This document shows positions 16,847 through 24,372 of a stretch of 52,042 nucleotides of DNA, in pieces (position 1 is the first letter of the stretch; each line of letters starts with the position of its first letter). The notes below the pieces were generated by a model that saw only the letters and a list, made by a program, of their open reading frames with translations, was not told where the DNA came from and searched no databases. The stretch spans positions 1 to 52,042 of the forward strand of contig DASZMX010000007.1 of NCBI GenBank assembly GCA_035551475.1, read 5' to 3'. The DNA comes from DASZMX01 sp035551475. GTDB lineage: Bacteria > Verrucomicrobiota > Verrucomicrobiia > Limisphaerales > Palsa-1400. Both the position numbers and the translations under genes were made by a program.

Positions 16847-17781
16847 ATTGGACCCGCAAACACCTGCTGGACATCGAATCCCTCAGCCCGGAGGAGATTC
16901 TGCTCGCGCTCGACACCGCCCGCGCCTTCAAGGCCGTCGGCGAACGCGCCATCAAGAAAGTCCCGGCGTTGCGCGGCAAAACGGTCGTCAACCTGTTCGT
17001 CGAACCTTCCACGCGCACCCGCATTAGTTTCGAGCTGGCGGCCCAGCGCCTTTCTGCGGATGTCATTAATTTCAGCGCCGAAGCCTCCTCGCTCAAAAAA
17101 GGCGAGACCCTCAAGGACACCGCGCGCAACCTGGAGGCCCTCAACGCCGACATCATCGTCATGCGCCACAGCGCCAGCGGCGCGCCCCATTTTTTGGCCC
17201 GCTTTCTTCGCTCCAGCGTCGTCAATGCCGGCGACGGCGCCCATGAGCATCCCACCCAGGCCCTGCTCGACGCCTTCACCATCCGCGAAGCCAAGGGGAA
17301 AATTGCCGGCCTCAACGTCACCATTCTCGGCGATATACTTTACAGCCGCGTGGCGCGCTCCAACATCTGGGCCATGACCAAGCTCGGCGCCCGCGTCACC
17401 TTGTGCGGGCCGCCGACTCTCGTCCCGCGCGTTTTCGAGCAGATGGGCTGCACCGTCACTTATAATGTTGAGGAAGCCATCGCCCAGGCGGACATTATCA
17501 ATCTCCTGCGCATCCAGCATGAGCGCCAGCGCAAGTCCATGTTCCCGAGCCTCAACGAATACACCAGCCTCTTTGGCCTCACGCGCGACCGCCTGCGCCT
17601 GGCCAGGCCCGACGCGCTCATCATGCACCCGGGGCCCATCAATCGCGGCGTGGAAATCGACAGCGAACTCGCCGATTGCGACCGCTCCATGATCCTCAAC
17701 CAGGTCACCAACGGCCTGGCCATTCGGATGGCCGTGCTCTTTCTCATCAGCGGCGGCCAGGGCCCGCAAAACATCGCGTAA
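16843..17781 (+). CDS. pyrB: Aspartate carbamoyltransferase catalytic subunit
   Basis: PyrB transfers the carbamoyl group from carbamoyl phosphate to aspartate, the committed step of pyrimidine synthesis. The 312-residue protein has the carbamoyl-phosphate loop FVEPSTRTRISFELAAQRL (about 50), SSLKKGETLKDT, the HPTQALLDAFTI motif, and the aspartate-binding end RPDALIMHPGPINRGVEI. It is translationally coupled to pyrR (ATGA). The expected next gene, pyrC, is replaced by an alpha/beta hydrolase. Confidence 0.97.
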   Translation: MNWTRKHLLDIESLSPEEILLALDTARAFKAVGERAIKKVPALRGKTVVNLFVEPSTRTRISFELAAQRLSADVINFSAEASSLKKGETLKDTARNLEALNADIIVMRHSASGAPHFLARFLRSSVVNAGDGAHEHPTQALLDAFTIREAKGKIAGLNVTILGDILYSRVARSNIWAMTKLGARVTLCGPPTLVPRVFEQMGCTVTYNVEEAIAQADIINLLRIQHERQRKSMFPSLNEYTSLFGLTRDRLRLARPDALIMHPGPINRGVEIDSELADCDRSMILNQVTNGLAIRMAVLFLISGGQGPQNIA

Positions 17782-18558
17782 ATGCCCAAAGCCAGAACGC
17801 CTGACGGCGTGGAAATTCATTACGATGTCCGCGGCTCCGGCCCCATCAATCTTGCCTGCCTGCACGGTTGGGGCGGCGTGGGCGGCCTCTGGTTCCAAGT
17901 CGTCAAACATCTTGATCCCCGCCAGTTTTGCTGCTGGTTGATTGACTCGCGCGGCCACGGCCGCTCCGCCATCCCCGCCTCCGGCTATGACTGGGCGCAT
18001 TTCGCTTCCGATGTCCTCGCCGTGGCCGACCAGGAAGGCGGCGGCTCTTTCATTCCCGTCGGCTCCAGTCTCGGGGGCAAGCTGGCGTTTCATTTGACAG
18101 CACAAAATCCTGACCGCATTCCCGCGCAAATCCTCGTCGCGCCCGTCGGTCCGCTTTTTACCCCTTTCACACTGGAATCGCGCCTGGAACTTTGCCGCCA
18201 AGCCGCGCACTGGGAGGATTTGAAAGCCGCCATCAAAGACTGGTTCGGCCCCGGCGCCTCGGAGCAAATCATTGACGCGTGCGCCCGCGCCGTCTCGCGC
18301 ACGCCGCAACTCGTCCTGACCACCACCGCCGAAACTCTTTTCGCCACGCCGCTTCCCATCTCACGCGTAGCCGCTCCCACTCTCCTCATCATCGGCGAAC
18401 GCGATCCCATCTACGGCCCCGCCTATCAAAACGAGCACGTGGCGCCTTATCTTTCCCAGGGCGAAACCGTCACGCTGGCCGGCGGCCACTTCGCTCCCAT
18501 CGAACAACCGGCCGAAGTGGCGGCTCTTATCACGCGGTTTGCCGCCTCCTTCGTTTAA
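17782..18558 (+). CDS. Alpha/beta hydrolase
   Basis: The 258-residue protein starts directly after the pyrB stop. The fold signatures are an oxyanion-loop HGWGGVGGLW (about 29), the nucleophile elbow GSSLGGKLAFHL (serine near 95), the acid region LLIIGERDPIYGPAYQNE and the C-terminal histidine AGGHFAPIEQPAEVA. A full Ser-Asp-His triad is therefore present. Substrate cannot be deduced. Although it occupies the place of pyrC, its fold is unrelated to amidohydrolases, so a dihydroorotase role is not supported. Confidence 0.92.
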   Translation: MPKARTPDGVEIHYDVRGSGPINLACLHGWGGVGGLWFQVVKHLDPRQFCCWLIDSRGHGRSAIPASGYDWAHFASDVLAVADQEGGGSFIPVGSSLGGKLAFHLTAQNPDRIPAQILVAPVGPLFTPFTLESRLELCRQAAHWEDLKAAIKDWFGPGASEQIIDACARAVSRTPQLVLTTTAETLFATPLPISRVAAPTLLIIGERDPIYGPAYQNEHVAPYLSQGETVTLAGGHFAPIEQPAEVAALITRFAASFV

Positions 18559-18612
18559 ATGCGTGGCGCGTTAAGATTGATCATTCTGTCAAAACTTCCC
18601 TAGTCTGGCGGG

Positions 18613-19290
18613 GTGATACGGATTGTTTTATTTGACATCGACGGCACCCTCCTCCACACCGGCGGCGCCGGCATCAAGGCGTTCGGCAAGGCCTTTGAGT
18701 CGGAATTCGGCGCCCACGACGGGACGGAATGGCTGAAATTTGCCGGGCGCACCGACGTTTCGCTCGTCCGCGAATTCTTCACCCATCACAAGGTCGCGTG
18801 CAGCCCGGAGAATTTCACCCGCTTTTTCAACGCCTACTTGTTGCACCTCAAACAGACCCTCGCGGAAGCCGTCGGCGGCGCCATTCCGGGCGTGCCCGAA
18901 TATTATCAAGCCGTCCTCGCCGCGCCGCAGCCGCCGCTGGTCGGACTTCTCACCGGCAACATCAAACGCGGGGCCGAAGCCAAGCTCGGCCACTACGGCT
19001 GGTGGGACAAATTCTCCTTCGGCGGCTTTGCCGATGACAGCGAACAGCGCGACGAAATCGCCGCCGCCGCCTTGCAGCGCGGCCGGGAAATCCTCGGCCA
19101 ACCTGTCGCCGGCTCGGAAACACTCGTGATTGGCGACACCCCGCTCGACATCCGTTGCGGTCGCGCCATCGGCGCCAAAGTGCTGGCGGTCGCCACCGGC
19201 GGCGCCACCTTCGACGACCTGGCTGCGCATCGCCCCGATTATCTGGTCAAGAATTTGGCGGACGCCAACGTCGCCGAAACTTTGTCGTAA
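18613..19290 (+). CDS. HAD-superfamily phosphatase
   Basis: The 225-residue protein starts at a GTG preceded by a GGCGGG stretch. HAD motif I is FDIDGTLLHTGGAG (two catalytic aspartates), motif II is GLLTGNIKRGAEAKL and motif IV is VIGDTPLDIRCGRAIGAK. The helical cap between motif I and II (LVREFFTHHKVACSPENFTR and on) is of the phosphoglycolate-phosphatase type. It is probably a small-metabolite phosphatase. The gene stands 54 bases after the hydrolase and two bases before the next, secreted-protein gene. Confidence 0.92.
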   Translation: MIRIVLFDIDGTLLHTGGAGIKAFGKAFESEFGAHDGTEWLKFAGRTDVSLVREFFTHHKVACSPENFTRFFNAYLLHLKQTLAEAVGGAIPGVPEYYQAVLAAPQPPLVGLLTGNIKRGAEAKLGHYGWWDKFSFGGFADDSEQRDEIAAAALQRGREILGQPVAGSETLVIGDTPLDIRCGRAIGAKVLAVATGGATFDDLAAHRPDYLVKNLADANVAETLS

Positions 19291-19292
19291 CC

Positions 19293-19850
19293 ATGAAGCT
19301 GCTGATTCTTCTTTGGCTCCAGTTTGCCTTGGCCGCCACCGCCGCCGATTGGCATTCCGACGATGGCCGCTTCAGCTTGCAAATTCCCGACGGCCCGAAC
19401 TGGCGCCGGCTTGCGCCCCATCCGCCGGTGCAGCTCTCCATCAAACGCGCTGACAAAACTGCCGAGATTATTTACGCGCAGTTCCCGCCTCAAACCAACA
19501 AAACCACGCTCGACCTCGATTTCGTCAACGGCTTCGACAAAGGTTTCTGGCCCAAAGGCAAATCCCACAAGGCCACCGGCGAATTCACGGAGCTGAAAGG
19601 GAAATACATCTATCGCACCACTGGCGACATGACCATCAAGGACGTCATCTATAAAAAAACGGCGATCGTCTGGGTGGAAAACGACCAGGTCGCCCTCCTC
19701 TCCCTCATGCAACGCGAAACCGACCCGCTGTCCGATCCCGATATCAAAGCCTGCCTCGATTCCCTTAAATTCACGGCGCCTCCGGCCACAACGCCTCCAG
19801 CTCCGGATCGATCGCCTCCCGCAAAAGCCCCTGCAGATTCGCATCCATAA
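19293..19850 (+). CDS. Secreted protein of unknown function
   Basis: The 185-residue protein has a short signal peptide (LLILLWLQFALAATAA). The mature part (WHSDDGRFSLQIPDGPNWRR; GKYIYRTTGDMTIKDVIYKK; LMQRETDPLSDPDIKACLDS) resembles small periplasmic proteins that contain one PsbP/DcrB-like alpha-beta domain, but I cannot name the family with confidence. The tail is rich in proline and alanine. Its last 80 bases overlap the 3' end of the convergent phosphatase-like gene, so both C-termini are encoded by the same DNA. Confidence 0.75.
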   Translation: MKLLILLWLQFALAATAADWHSDDGRFSLQIPDGPNWRRLAPHPPVQLSIKRADKTAEIIYAQFPPQTNKTTLDLDFVNGFDKGFWPKGKSHKATGEFTELKGKYIYRTTGDMTIKDVIYKKTAIVWVENDQVALLSLMQRETDPLSDPDIKACLDSLKFTAPPATTPPAPDRSPPAKAPADSHP

Positions 19851-20121
19851 ATTCCATGCTCGCGGTGATGTCCAGATTGATAATCGGCGGCAGCAGCATC
19901 CCGCGAAAATGGTCTTCGATCCATTTCTTATGCTCCCGCTCCATGACCATGATCACCTCCGCCCACGCGACATCGCGCTGACTGATCTGCCGTTTCGCGC
20001 TCGCCCGAATCCCCGCCGACCGCACCTCCAGCCGCGGATCATTCCGATACAGCGCCTCCGCCGTCGGACTCCGCCACTGATTCAACGCGCAAACAAACAA
20101 AATGTGTTTTCGAGGCCCCAA
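19771..20121 (-). CDS. Low-molecular-weight protein-tyrosine-phosphatase-like protein
   Basis: The 116-residue protein uses a TTG start (MGPRKHILFVCALNQWRSPT). The P-loop C-x5-R-S is intact (C11 to R17), followed by TAEALYR, VRSAGIRAS and a region VIMVMEREHKKWIEDHF. This is a short branch of the LMW-PTP/arsenate-reductase-like family. The usual DP pair near the C-terminus is not obvious. It may be a phosphatase acting on protein phosphotyrosine, but that is family-based. It overlaps the convergent secreted-protein gene by 80 bases. Confidence 0.82.
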   Translation of the reverse strand: MGPRKHILFVCALNQWRSPTAEALYRNDPRLEVRSAGIRASAKRQISQRDVAWAEVIMVMEREHKKWIEDHFRGMLLPPIINLDITASMEFMDANLQGLLREAIDPELEALWPEAP

Positions 20122-20373
20122 CGCCCCGCCAGCTTAAGGCTCCTCGGCTTCAGGCAAAAGGCGATTTGTGCCGTGTTTTTCAAATTATGTTTTGTTGCGC
20201 CCGGGAAAGAGGATGACCAAGCTAAAAACTTTCCACCTTGATTCCCGATTCCTCAATCTTCCAATAATCCGGCAAGCGGCGTCTCGTGAGGCATATCAAA
20301 ATTATAACGACAAAAGAGTTCCTGAATTATAATACACGGACAGGATAAACCTCCGCCGGCTTGCTTTGAGCTT
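20122..20373. other. Poorly coding, lower-GC spacer
   Basis: No start-to-stop frame with plausible composition is seen here. The stretch is AT-richer than the flanks. I find no tRNA, hairpin terminator or repeat in it. Confidence 0.4.
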
Positions 20374-20487
20374 CTATCGTTTCTTGGGCCGAATATTTTG
20401 TCTTTTTGCCAGTTCATTTACGAGGTCGATATAGTTCAATACGTTGGGGTCCTCCCACTGGGGAATGAAGCATTGGTTCGCCGCTCT
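20374..20487 (-). pseudogene. C-terminal remnant of an unrecognised gene
   Basis: An open minus-strand stretch without a start codon reads RAANQCFIPQWEDPNVLNYI and then DLVNELAKRQNIRPKKR before TAG. The composition is protein-like rather than random. A stop codon lies directly upstream in this frame, while another frame stays open there (VGGQILKSGEP), as expected after a frameshift. I therefore call it a decayed gene end; the family is unknown. Confidence 0.35.
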
Positions 20488-20528
20488 TTAATATCTGGCC
20501 GCCAACGATCTCACTGGTAGATGGACAT

Positions 20529-20729
20529 TCATTGGGTAGGGTTTTTAACCGTCAATGTAATGAGGCCACCCAGCTCGCCGATGGTCGCACCGGCGAGCCC
20601 CCATAGCAATTGAGGCGACAAATAAAAGCCCCAGAGGTGCCAGCCATCAAGAAGGAATAGGACGAATGTTCCCCCCAATGACCACCCAAAAGCCCGCCTC
20701 AAAAATGCGGATGTCTTTTTCTGTTCCAT
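20529..20729 (-). CDS. Small membrane protein (AtpZ/AtpI-like size)
   Basis: The 66-residue product has two hydrophobic helices (WSLGGTFVLFLLDGWHLWGF and WGLAGATIGELGGLITLTV) and a charged N-terminus (MEQKKTSAFLRRAFG). GGAG lies seven bases before the ATG, a good ribosome site. The glycine-rich second helix recalls small membrane proteins such as AtpZ, but no ATP synthase genes are near, so I leave it unnamed. Downstream is the gene remnant at 20374-20487. Confidence 0.55.
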   Translation of the reverse strand: MEQKKTSAFLRRAFGWSLGGTFVLFLLDGWHLWGFYLSPQLLWGLAGATIGELGGLITLTVKNPTQ

Positions 20730-21025
20730 GGGATCACTCCATCACATGTATTCCAGAAAGGAAGTCCTATTATTAAGGCTGTGAATAAGTTCAATAACTA
20801 TGATTTGACAAGATGGACGTTCACTGAAAATCGCGCGTTCAATAATGCCCCCGGGCGGCCACCTCACTTATTTTAGTCTCAGGTGAGACTCGACGAAGCC
20901 CCCGGTGCGCCTGAGCACGGTCTCACCACACAATAATAAAGCAACGAGCATACGATGGGATCTCCACGGGCTAATCATTGGAGCATTTGTCCCCCAGAAA
21001 TATTTCAACCAAGAGGCGTGGAAAA

Positions 21026-21101
21026 TGGGGTGGCCAACGGGACTCGAACCCGCAACAACAAGCTCCACAAGCTTGGACTCTACCATTGAGCTATGACCAC
21101 C
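21026..21101 (-). tRNA. tRNA-His (anticodon GTG)
   Basis: The minus strand folds as a full cloverleaf. The acceptor stem starts with the extra G typical of tRNA-His (position -1) opposite C73. The D-arm AGCTCAATGGTAGAGT is present, the anticodon arm CAAGC-TTGTGGA-GCTTG shows anticodon GTG, and the T-arm has GGTTCGAGTCC. The 3' CCA is encoded in the DNA (complement at 21026-21028). Confidence 0.96.
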
Positions 21102-21112
21102 AGCCGGCCCCC

Positions 21113-21141
21113 AAAATAGATTTTCACCGCGTCCACGTCAA
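21113..21141 (-). promoter_or_regulatory. Promoter of tRNA-His
   Basis: On the minus strand TTGACG (21136-21141) and TATTTT (21113-21118) are spaced by 17 bases. The -10 box lies about 11 bases before the mature 5' end, so the primary transcript would have almost no leader. Confidence 0.6.
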
Positions 21142-21208
21142 GCCGCGAGGCGGGGCGGCGCGCCATTGCATTTTGACATTCCGCGCGAATTTTATAGGCT
21201 CACGCTGG

Positions 21209-21916
21209 ATGTTGCGTTGGCTTCTTTTCCTGGTTTTGCTTCTCCCGCTCGGCGGCTGCCTGCCCAGCGAGGGGCGGCTCGATGACGAAAAGGACCCGCA
21301 TTTTCAGGAGGGCCGCAACCTGGTCAACAGCCAGGATTTCAAGGGGGCGATGGATGAATTTGAAAAAGCGCTGCAATCCAATCCGCATTCGGCGGCGGCG
21401 CATTTTGAACTGGGCTGGCTGTGCGAAAAAGCGGGGGATTTCGCGGGCGCCATTTACCACTATCAACGGCATTTGCAGTTGCAGCCCAATTCGCCGCACG
21501 CCGCCACCGCCAAGGACCGGATTCGCGGCTGCAAACAGCAGCTGGCCAATTCCGAGTTTCCGCTGCCGGAAAGCCAAAATCTGCAACGCGAAATCAATCG
21601 CCTGACCGATGAGAACGCGCTCCTGCGCCAGCAGGCGGACGCGTTGCGGACGCAGCTGGCCGCCCGCCCGCCCGCCGCCAATCCTGCGCCGCCCAGCCGT
21701 CCCACTCCGTCCGAAGCGCCGGTGCGCCAGGAACCGCGCGCCCAGCCATCGACGCCGGCACCGGCGGAGCGCGCGAAAGTTTATGTGGTTCGGGAGCATG
21801 ACACGATCACGGCGATTGCCGCGCGTTGCGGGGTCAAGCCAAGCGCGCTGCTGTCGGCCAATCCGCATGTCGATCCGCGGCGCCTGCGCGTGGGCCAGAG
21901 CCTGAATATTCCCTGA
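21209..21916 (+). CDS. Lipoprotein with TPR repeats, coiled coil and LysM domain
   Basis: The 235-residue protein has a lipobox (LVLLLPLGGC, cysteine at 17). Two or three TPR units follow (NLVNSQDFKGAMDEFEKAL; AAHFELGWLCEKAGDFAGAI). Next come a leucine-rich coiled coil (LQREINRLTDENALLRQQAD), a long Pro/Ala linker and a C-terminal LysM domain (VYVVREHDTITAIAARCGVK through VGQSLNIP) that should bind peptidoglycan. A bridge between membrane and cell wall, comparable to division-associated TPR/LysM proteins, is a reasonable inference. The next gene starts three bases after the stop. Confidence 0.85.
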   Translation: MLRWLLFLVLLLPLGGCLPSEGRLDDEKDPHFQEGRNLVNSQDFKGAMDEFEKALQSNPHSAAAHFELGWLCEKAGDFAGAIYHYQRHLQLQPNSPHAATAKDRIRGCKQQLANSEFPLPESQNLQREINRLTDENALLRQQADALRTQLAARPPAANPAPPSRPTPSEAPVRQEPRAQPSTPAPAERAKVYVVREHDTITAIAARCGVKPSALLSANPHVDPRRLRVGQSLNIP

Positions 21917-21919
21917 CGC

Positions 21920-22732
21920 ATGTTGTCCCGGATATTTTTCGCGGCGATCACACTTTTCTGGCTGGCGATGAATTTTTTCCTGTGGCGCTCGCAGTGGGGC
22001 GGCTCCGCGCAGGCCGGGACGGAAACGCCGGTGAAGGTCGTCTGGCAAAAAATTCTCACCGCGCCCGACAATTCCTCCATGGAAATCTACGATCACGACC
22101 GGAAAATCGGGTTCTGCCATTGGACGGTGACCAGCGGCGAAGCGGCGGCGGCGAACAAAAGTTTGCAGGAGGATTACGCGCCGGGCAGCGACTTGCCGCA
22201 AGTTTCCGCCTACGCGTTGTCGCTGGATGGCAACGTCGCGCTGGCGGAGAGCAATCGCATTCGTTTTGACGCGCGGCTGACGCTGGCCACCAATCAGGCC
22301 TGGCGCGATTTCCGCATTCGCGCGAACGTCAAACCTATGATTTGGGATGTGCAGGCGTCCGCCGCGACGCGGCAACTGGCGGTCAAGCTGGAGCAGGACG
22401 GCGCGCGTTGGGAGCGCAATTTCACCCTGGCGGAATTGGAAAATCCGCAGGCGTTGCTCGAAGAGTTGGGCGGCCCGGCGGCGGCGCTTTGGGCGGGGGC
22501 CATCGGTCTCGCGCCAGGAACCAATGGGCTCAGCGGCATGCTCGCGGGGGCGCGCTGGCAGGCGCACGAAGACCACATGCAATTCGGGCATTCACGCGTG
22601 CGGGTGTATCGGCTGGAAGCGCAATTTCTTGGGCGCCACGTCGATGTGTTTGTCAGCCTCGTGGGCGAAATTCTCTGGGTGCAACTGCCCAACGATCTCA
22701 CAGTGCGCAACGAGGCGTTTGACCATTTTTAA
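21920..22732 (+). CDS. Membrane-anchored protein, unknown function
   Basis: The 270-residue protein has an N-terminal anchor (ILSRIFF-type start, AAITLFWLAMNFFLWRSQWG) and a periplasmic domain. Recognisable pieces are MEIYDHDRKIGFCHWTVTSG, DVQASAATRQLAVKLEQDGA and YRLEAQFLGRHVDVFVSLVG. I do not recognise the family. The start follows the LysM lipoprotein by three bases, and the stop precedes the ABC ATPase gene by six. The three-gene unit may form an envelope or export machine. Confidence 0.72.
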   Translation: MLSRIFFAAITLFWLAMNFFLWRSQWGGSAQAGTETPVKVVWQKILTAPDNSSMEIYDHDRKIGFCHWTVTSGEAAAANKSLQEDYAPGSDLPQVSAYALSLDGNVALAESNRIRFDARLTLATNQAWRDFRIRANVKPMIWDVQASAATRQLAVKLEQDGARWERNFTLAELENPQALLEELGGPAAALWAGAIGLAPGTNGLSGMLAGARWQAHEDHMQFGHSRVRVYRLEAQFLGRHVDVFVSLVGEILWVQLPNDLTVRNEAFDHF

Positions 22733-22738
22733 TGCCGC

Positions 22739-23461
22739 ATGATTGAACTGGAGCATTTGGTCAAAAGATTTGGCGACCTCGTAGCGGTCAATGACGTCAC
22801 GTTGCGCGTGGAGCTCGGGGAATTTTTTGCGATCCTCGGCCCCAACGCCGCCGGCAAAACGACCGTGATGCGCGCGCTGGCGGGTTTGCTGAAACCGTCC
22901 TCCGGCGTGGCGCGCGTGGCGGGGTTCGACGTCCAAACCCAGCCGTTGGAAGCCCGTCAACGCCTGGCGTATGTGCCGGATTTTCCGTTTCTTTACGAAA
23001 AGCTGACGCCGTGGGAATTCCTGCGCTTCACGGGCCAGGTGTTTCGCATGAGCGAAGAACGCATCGAAGCCGCCAGCCGCGAGCTGGCGCCGCGTTTCCA
23101 TCTGGAGCCTTTTTTGCGCAAACCCATCGAGGGGCTTTCGCACGGGACACGGCAACGGGTGGCGCTGGTTTCCGCGCTAATGCATGACCCGGATGTTTAT
23201 ATTATTGACGAGCCGATGGTGGGGCTCGATCCACAGCACGCGCGCGTGGTGAAGGATGCTTTGAAGGAAAAGACCCGCGCGGGCCGCACGGTTTTCCTAT
23301 CCACACACCAACTGGACGTGGCGGAGGAAATGGCGGACCGCATCGGCATCATGCACCGGGGCCGGATGGTGGCGGTGGGGACGGCGGCGGAATTGCGCAG
23401 CCGCGCAGGCGCGAGCGGCGATTTGGAGGATGTCTTCCTGGCGCTGACCGACGGGCCTTAA
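22739..23461 (+). CDS. ABC transporter ATP-binding protein
   Basis: The 240-residue protein has Walker A GPNAAGKTTVMRAL (about 36), Q-loop region VPDFPFLYEKLTPWEFLRF, signature LSHGTRQRVALVSALMHDP (a variant of LSGGQ), Walker B VYIIDEPMVGLDP and the H-loop STHQLDVAEEMADR. This matches the export-type CcmA/YxlF class. No permease follows: the next gene is convergent and overlaps the stop by four bases. Its membrane partner must be encoded elsewhere, or the upstream membrane-anchored protein takes that part. Confidence 0.94.
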   Translation: MIELEHLVKRFGDLVAVNDVTLRVELGEFFAILGPNAAGKTTVMRALAGLLKPSSGVARVAGFDVQTQPLEARQRLAYVPDFPFLYEKLTPWEFLRFTGQVFRMSEERIEAASRELAPRFHLEPFLRKPIEGLSHGTRQRVALVSALMHDPDVYIIDEPMVGLDPQHARVVKDALKEKTRAGRTVFLSTHQLDVAEEMADRIGIMHRGRMVAVGTAAELRSRAGASGDLEDVFLALTDGP

Positions 23462-24312
23462 GGCGCCACGTAACCGGCGGCGACGAGCGTTTTCTGGCCG
23501 TCCGAGGAGCGCACAAAATCAATGAAGTCGCGCGCGGCGGAACTTTGCCCCGCTTGATTGACGTAAAAACGCAAGGTGCGGGCGTACGGATATTGGCCCT
23601 TATTGACAGCGTCAGGCGCGGGCGCAATGCCGCCGACTTTGAGGCCCTTCACACCGGTCGCCGAGGCCAGATTAAAGCCGGTGTAGCCGATGCCGTCCGG
23701 ATCCTTGGCCACGGCGTCGGCGATGCCTTCATAATTGGTGAACGTTTTCAGGTTCAGCGCGTAGGGCTGTTTTTCCAGGGCGAGTTCCTGGAAGCCGAGG
23801 TAAGTGCCCGAGATCGGGTCGCGAATGAAGAGGTGAATCGGCGCGTCGGCTCCGCCCACTTCCTTCCAGTTCTTGACGGTCCCGGAGAAAATATCGCGCA
23901 CTTGCGCGCGGGTAAGTTCGCTCACGGGATTGGCCGCGTTGGCCACGACCGCCACGCTGTAGGAGCCAATGACAATATTGCTCAAGGCAATGCCGCGATC
24001 CTGGGCGATGGCCAGCTCGTTGGAATTGGCCTCGCGCGACGCCGCCGCGATGTCGCAGCCGCCGACCAGCAAATTGCCAAAGCCGTAGCCGGTGCCCTTG
24101 GACTCGAGATCAAACGCCACGCCCGGATGGCCGCTCTTGTAGGCCGCGATCAATTTCGGCGCGAGCTCTTCGCCAATCGTGTTCGATCCGCGAATGACCA
24201 CTTTCGCGCCGCTGGCCGGGGCGGTGGCGTTGCCGGCATCGTTTCCGCCGGAACAACCGCCCAGCAAGAGCGCGGGCAAAATCAGCTTGAGAAATAGAGA
24301 TGGCTTTTTCAT
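23458..24312 (-). CDS. PstS-like phosphate-binding lipoprotein
   Basis: The roughly 284-residue protein starts at MKKPSLFLKLILPALLLGGC with a lipobox cysteine. Periplasmic-binding features of the PstS class are GSNTIGEELAPKLIAAYK, SKGTGYGFGNLLVGGCDIAA (phosphate-loop region), IFSGTVKNWKEVGGADAPIH and RDPISGTYLGFQELAL. The C-terminal DFIDFVRSSDGQKTLVAAGY is also typical. There are no pstC, pstA, pstB or phoU genes here, so it is a stand-alone binding protein that may serve sensing. It lies downstream of the Bat operon and may be transcribed with it. Confidence 0.9.
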   Translation of the reverse strand: MKKPSLFLKLILPALLLGGCSGGNDAGNATAPASGAKVVIRGSNTIGEELAPKLIAAYKSGHPGVAFDLESKGTGYGFGNLLVGGCDIAAASREANSNELAIAQDRGIALSNIVIGSYSVAVVANAANPVSELTRAQVRDIFSGTVKNWKEVGGADAPIHLFIRDPISGTYLGFQELALEKQPYALNLKTFTNYEGIADAVAKDPDGIGYTGFNLASATGVKGLKVGGIAPAPDAVNKGQYPYARTLRFYVNQAGQSSAARDFIDFVRSSDGQKTLVAAGYVAP

Positions 24313-24372
24313 GGCTTTAGACGACCGCCGCATCTTCTGCCGCCGCCGGAAAAACTCAAGGCCGAAAATCGC

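Noticed and set aside
16429..18309. A 626-codon minus-strand frame across pyrR, pyrB and the hydrolase
   Set aside because: It lies antisense to three well-supported genes and has shadow composition.
20905..21096. Plus-strand frame ending in GWPTGLEPATTSSTSLDSTI
   Set aside because: This peptide is the translated complement of tRNA-His, a well-known annotation artefact.
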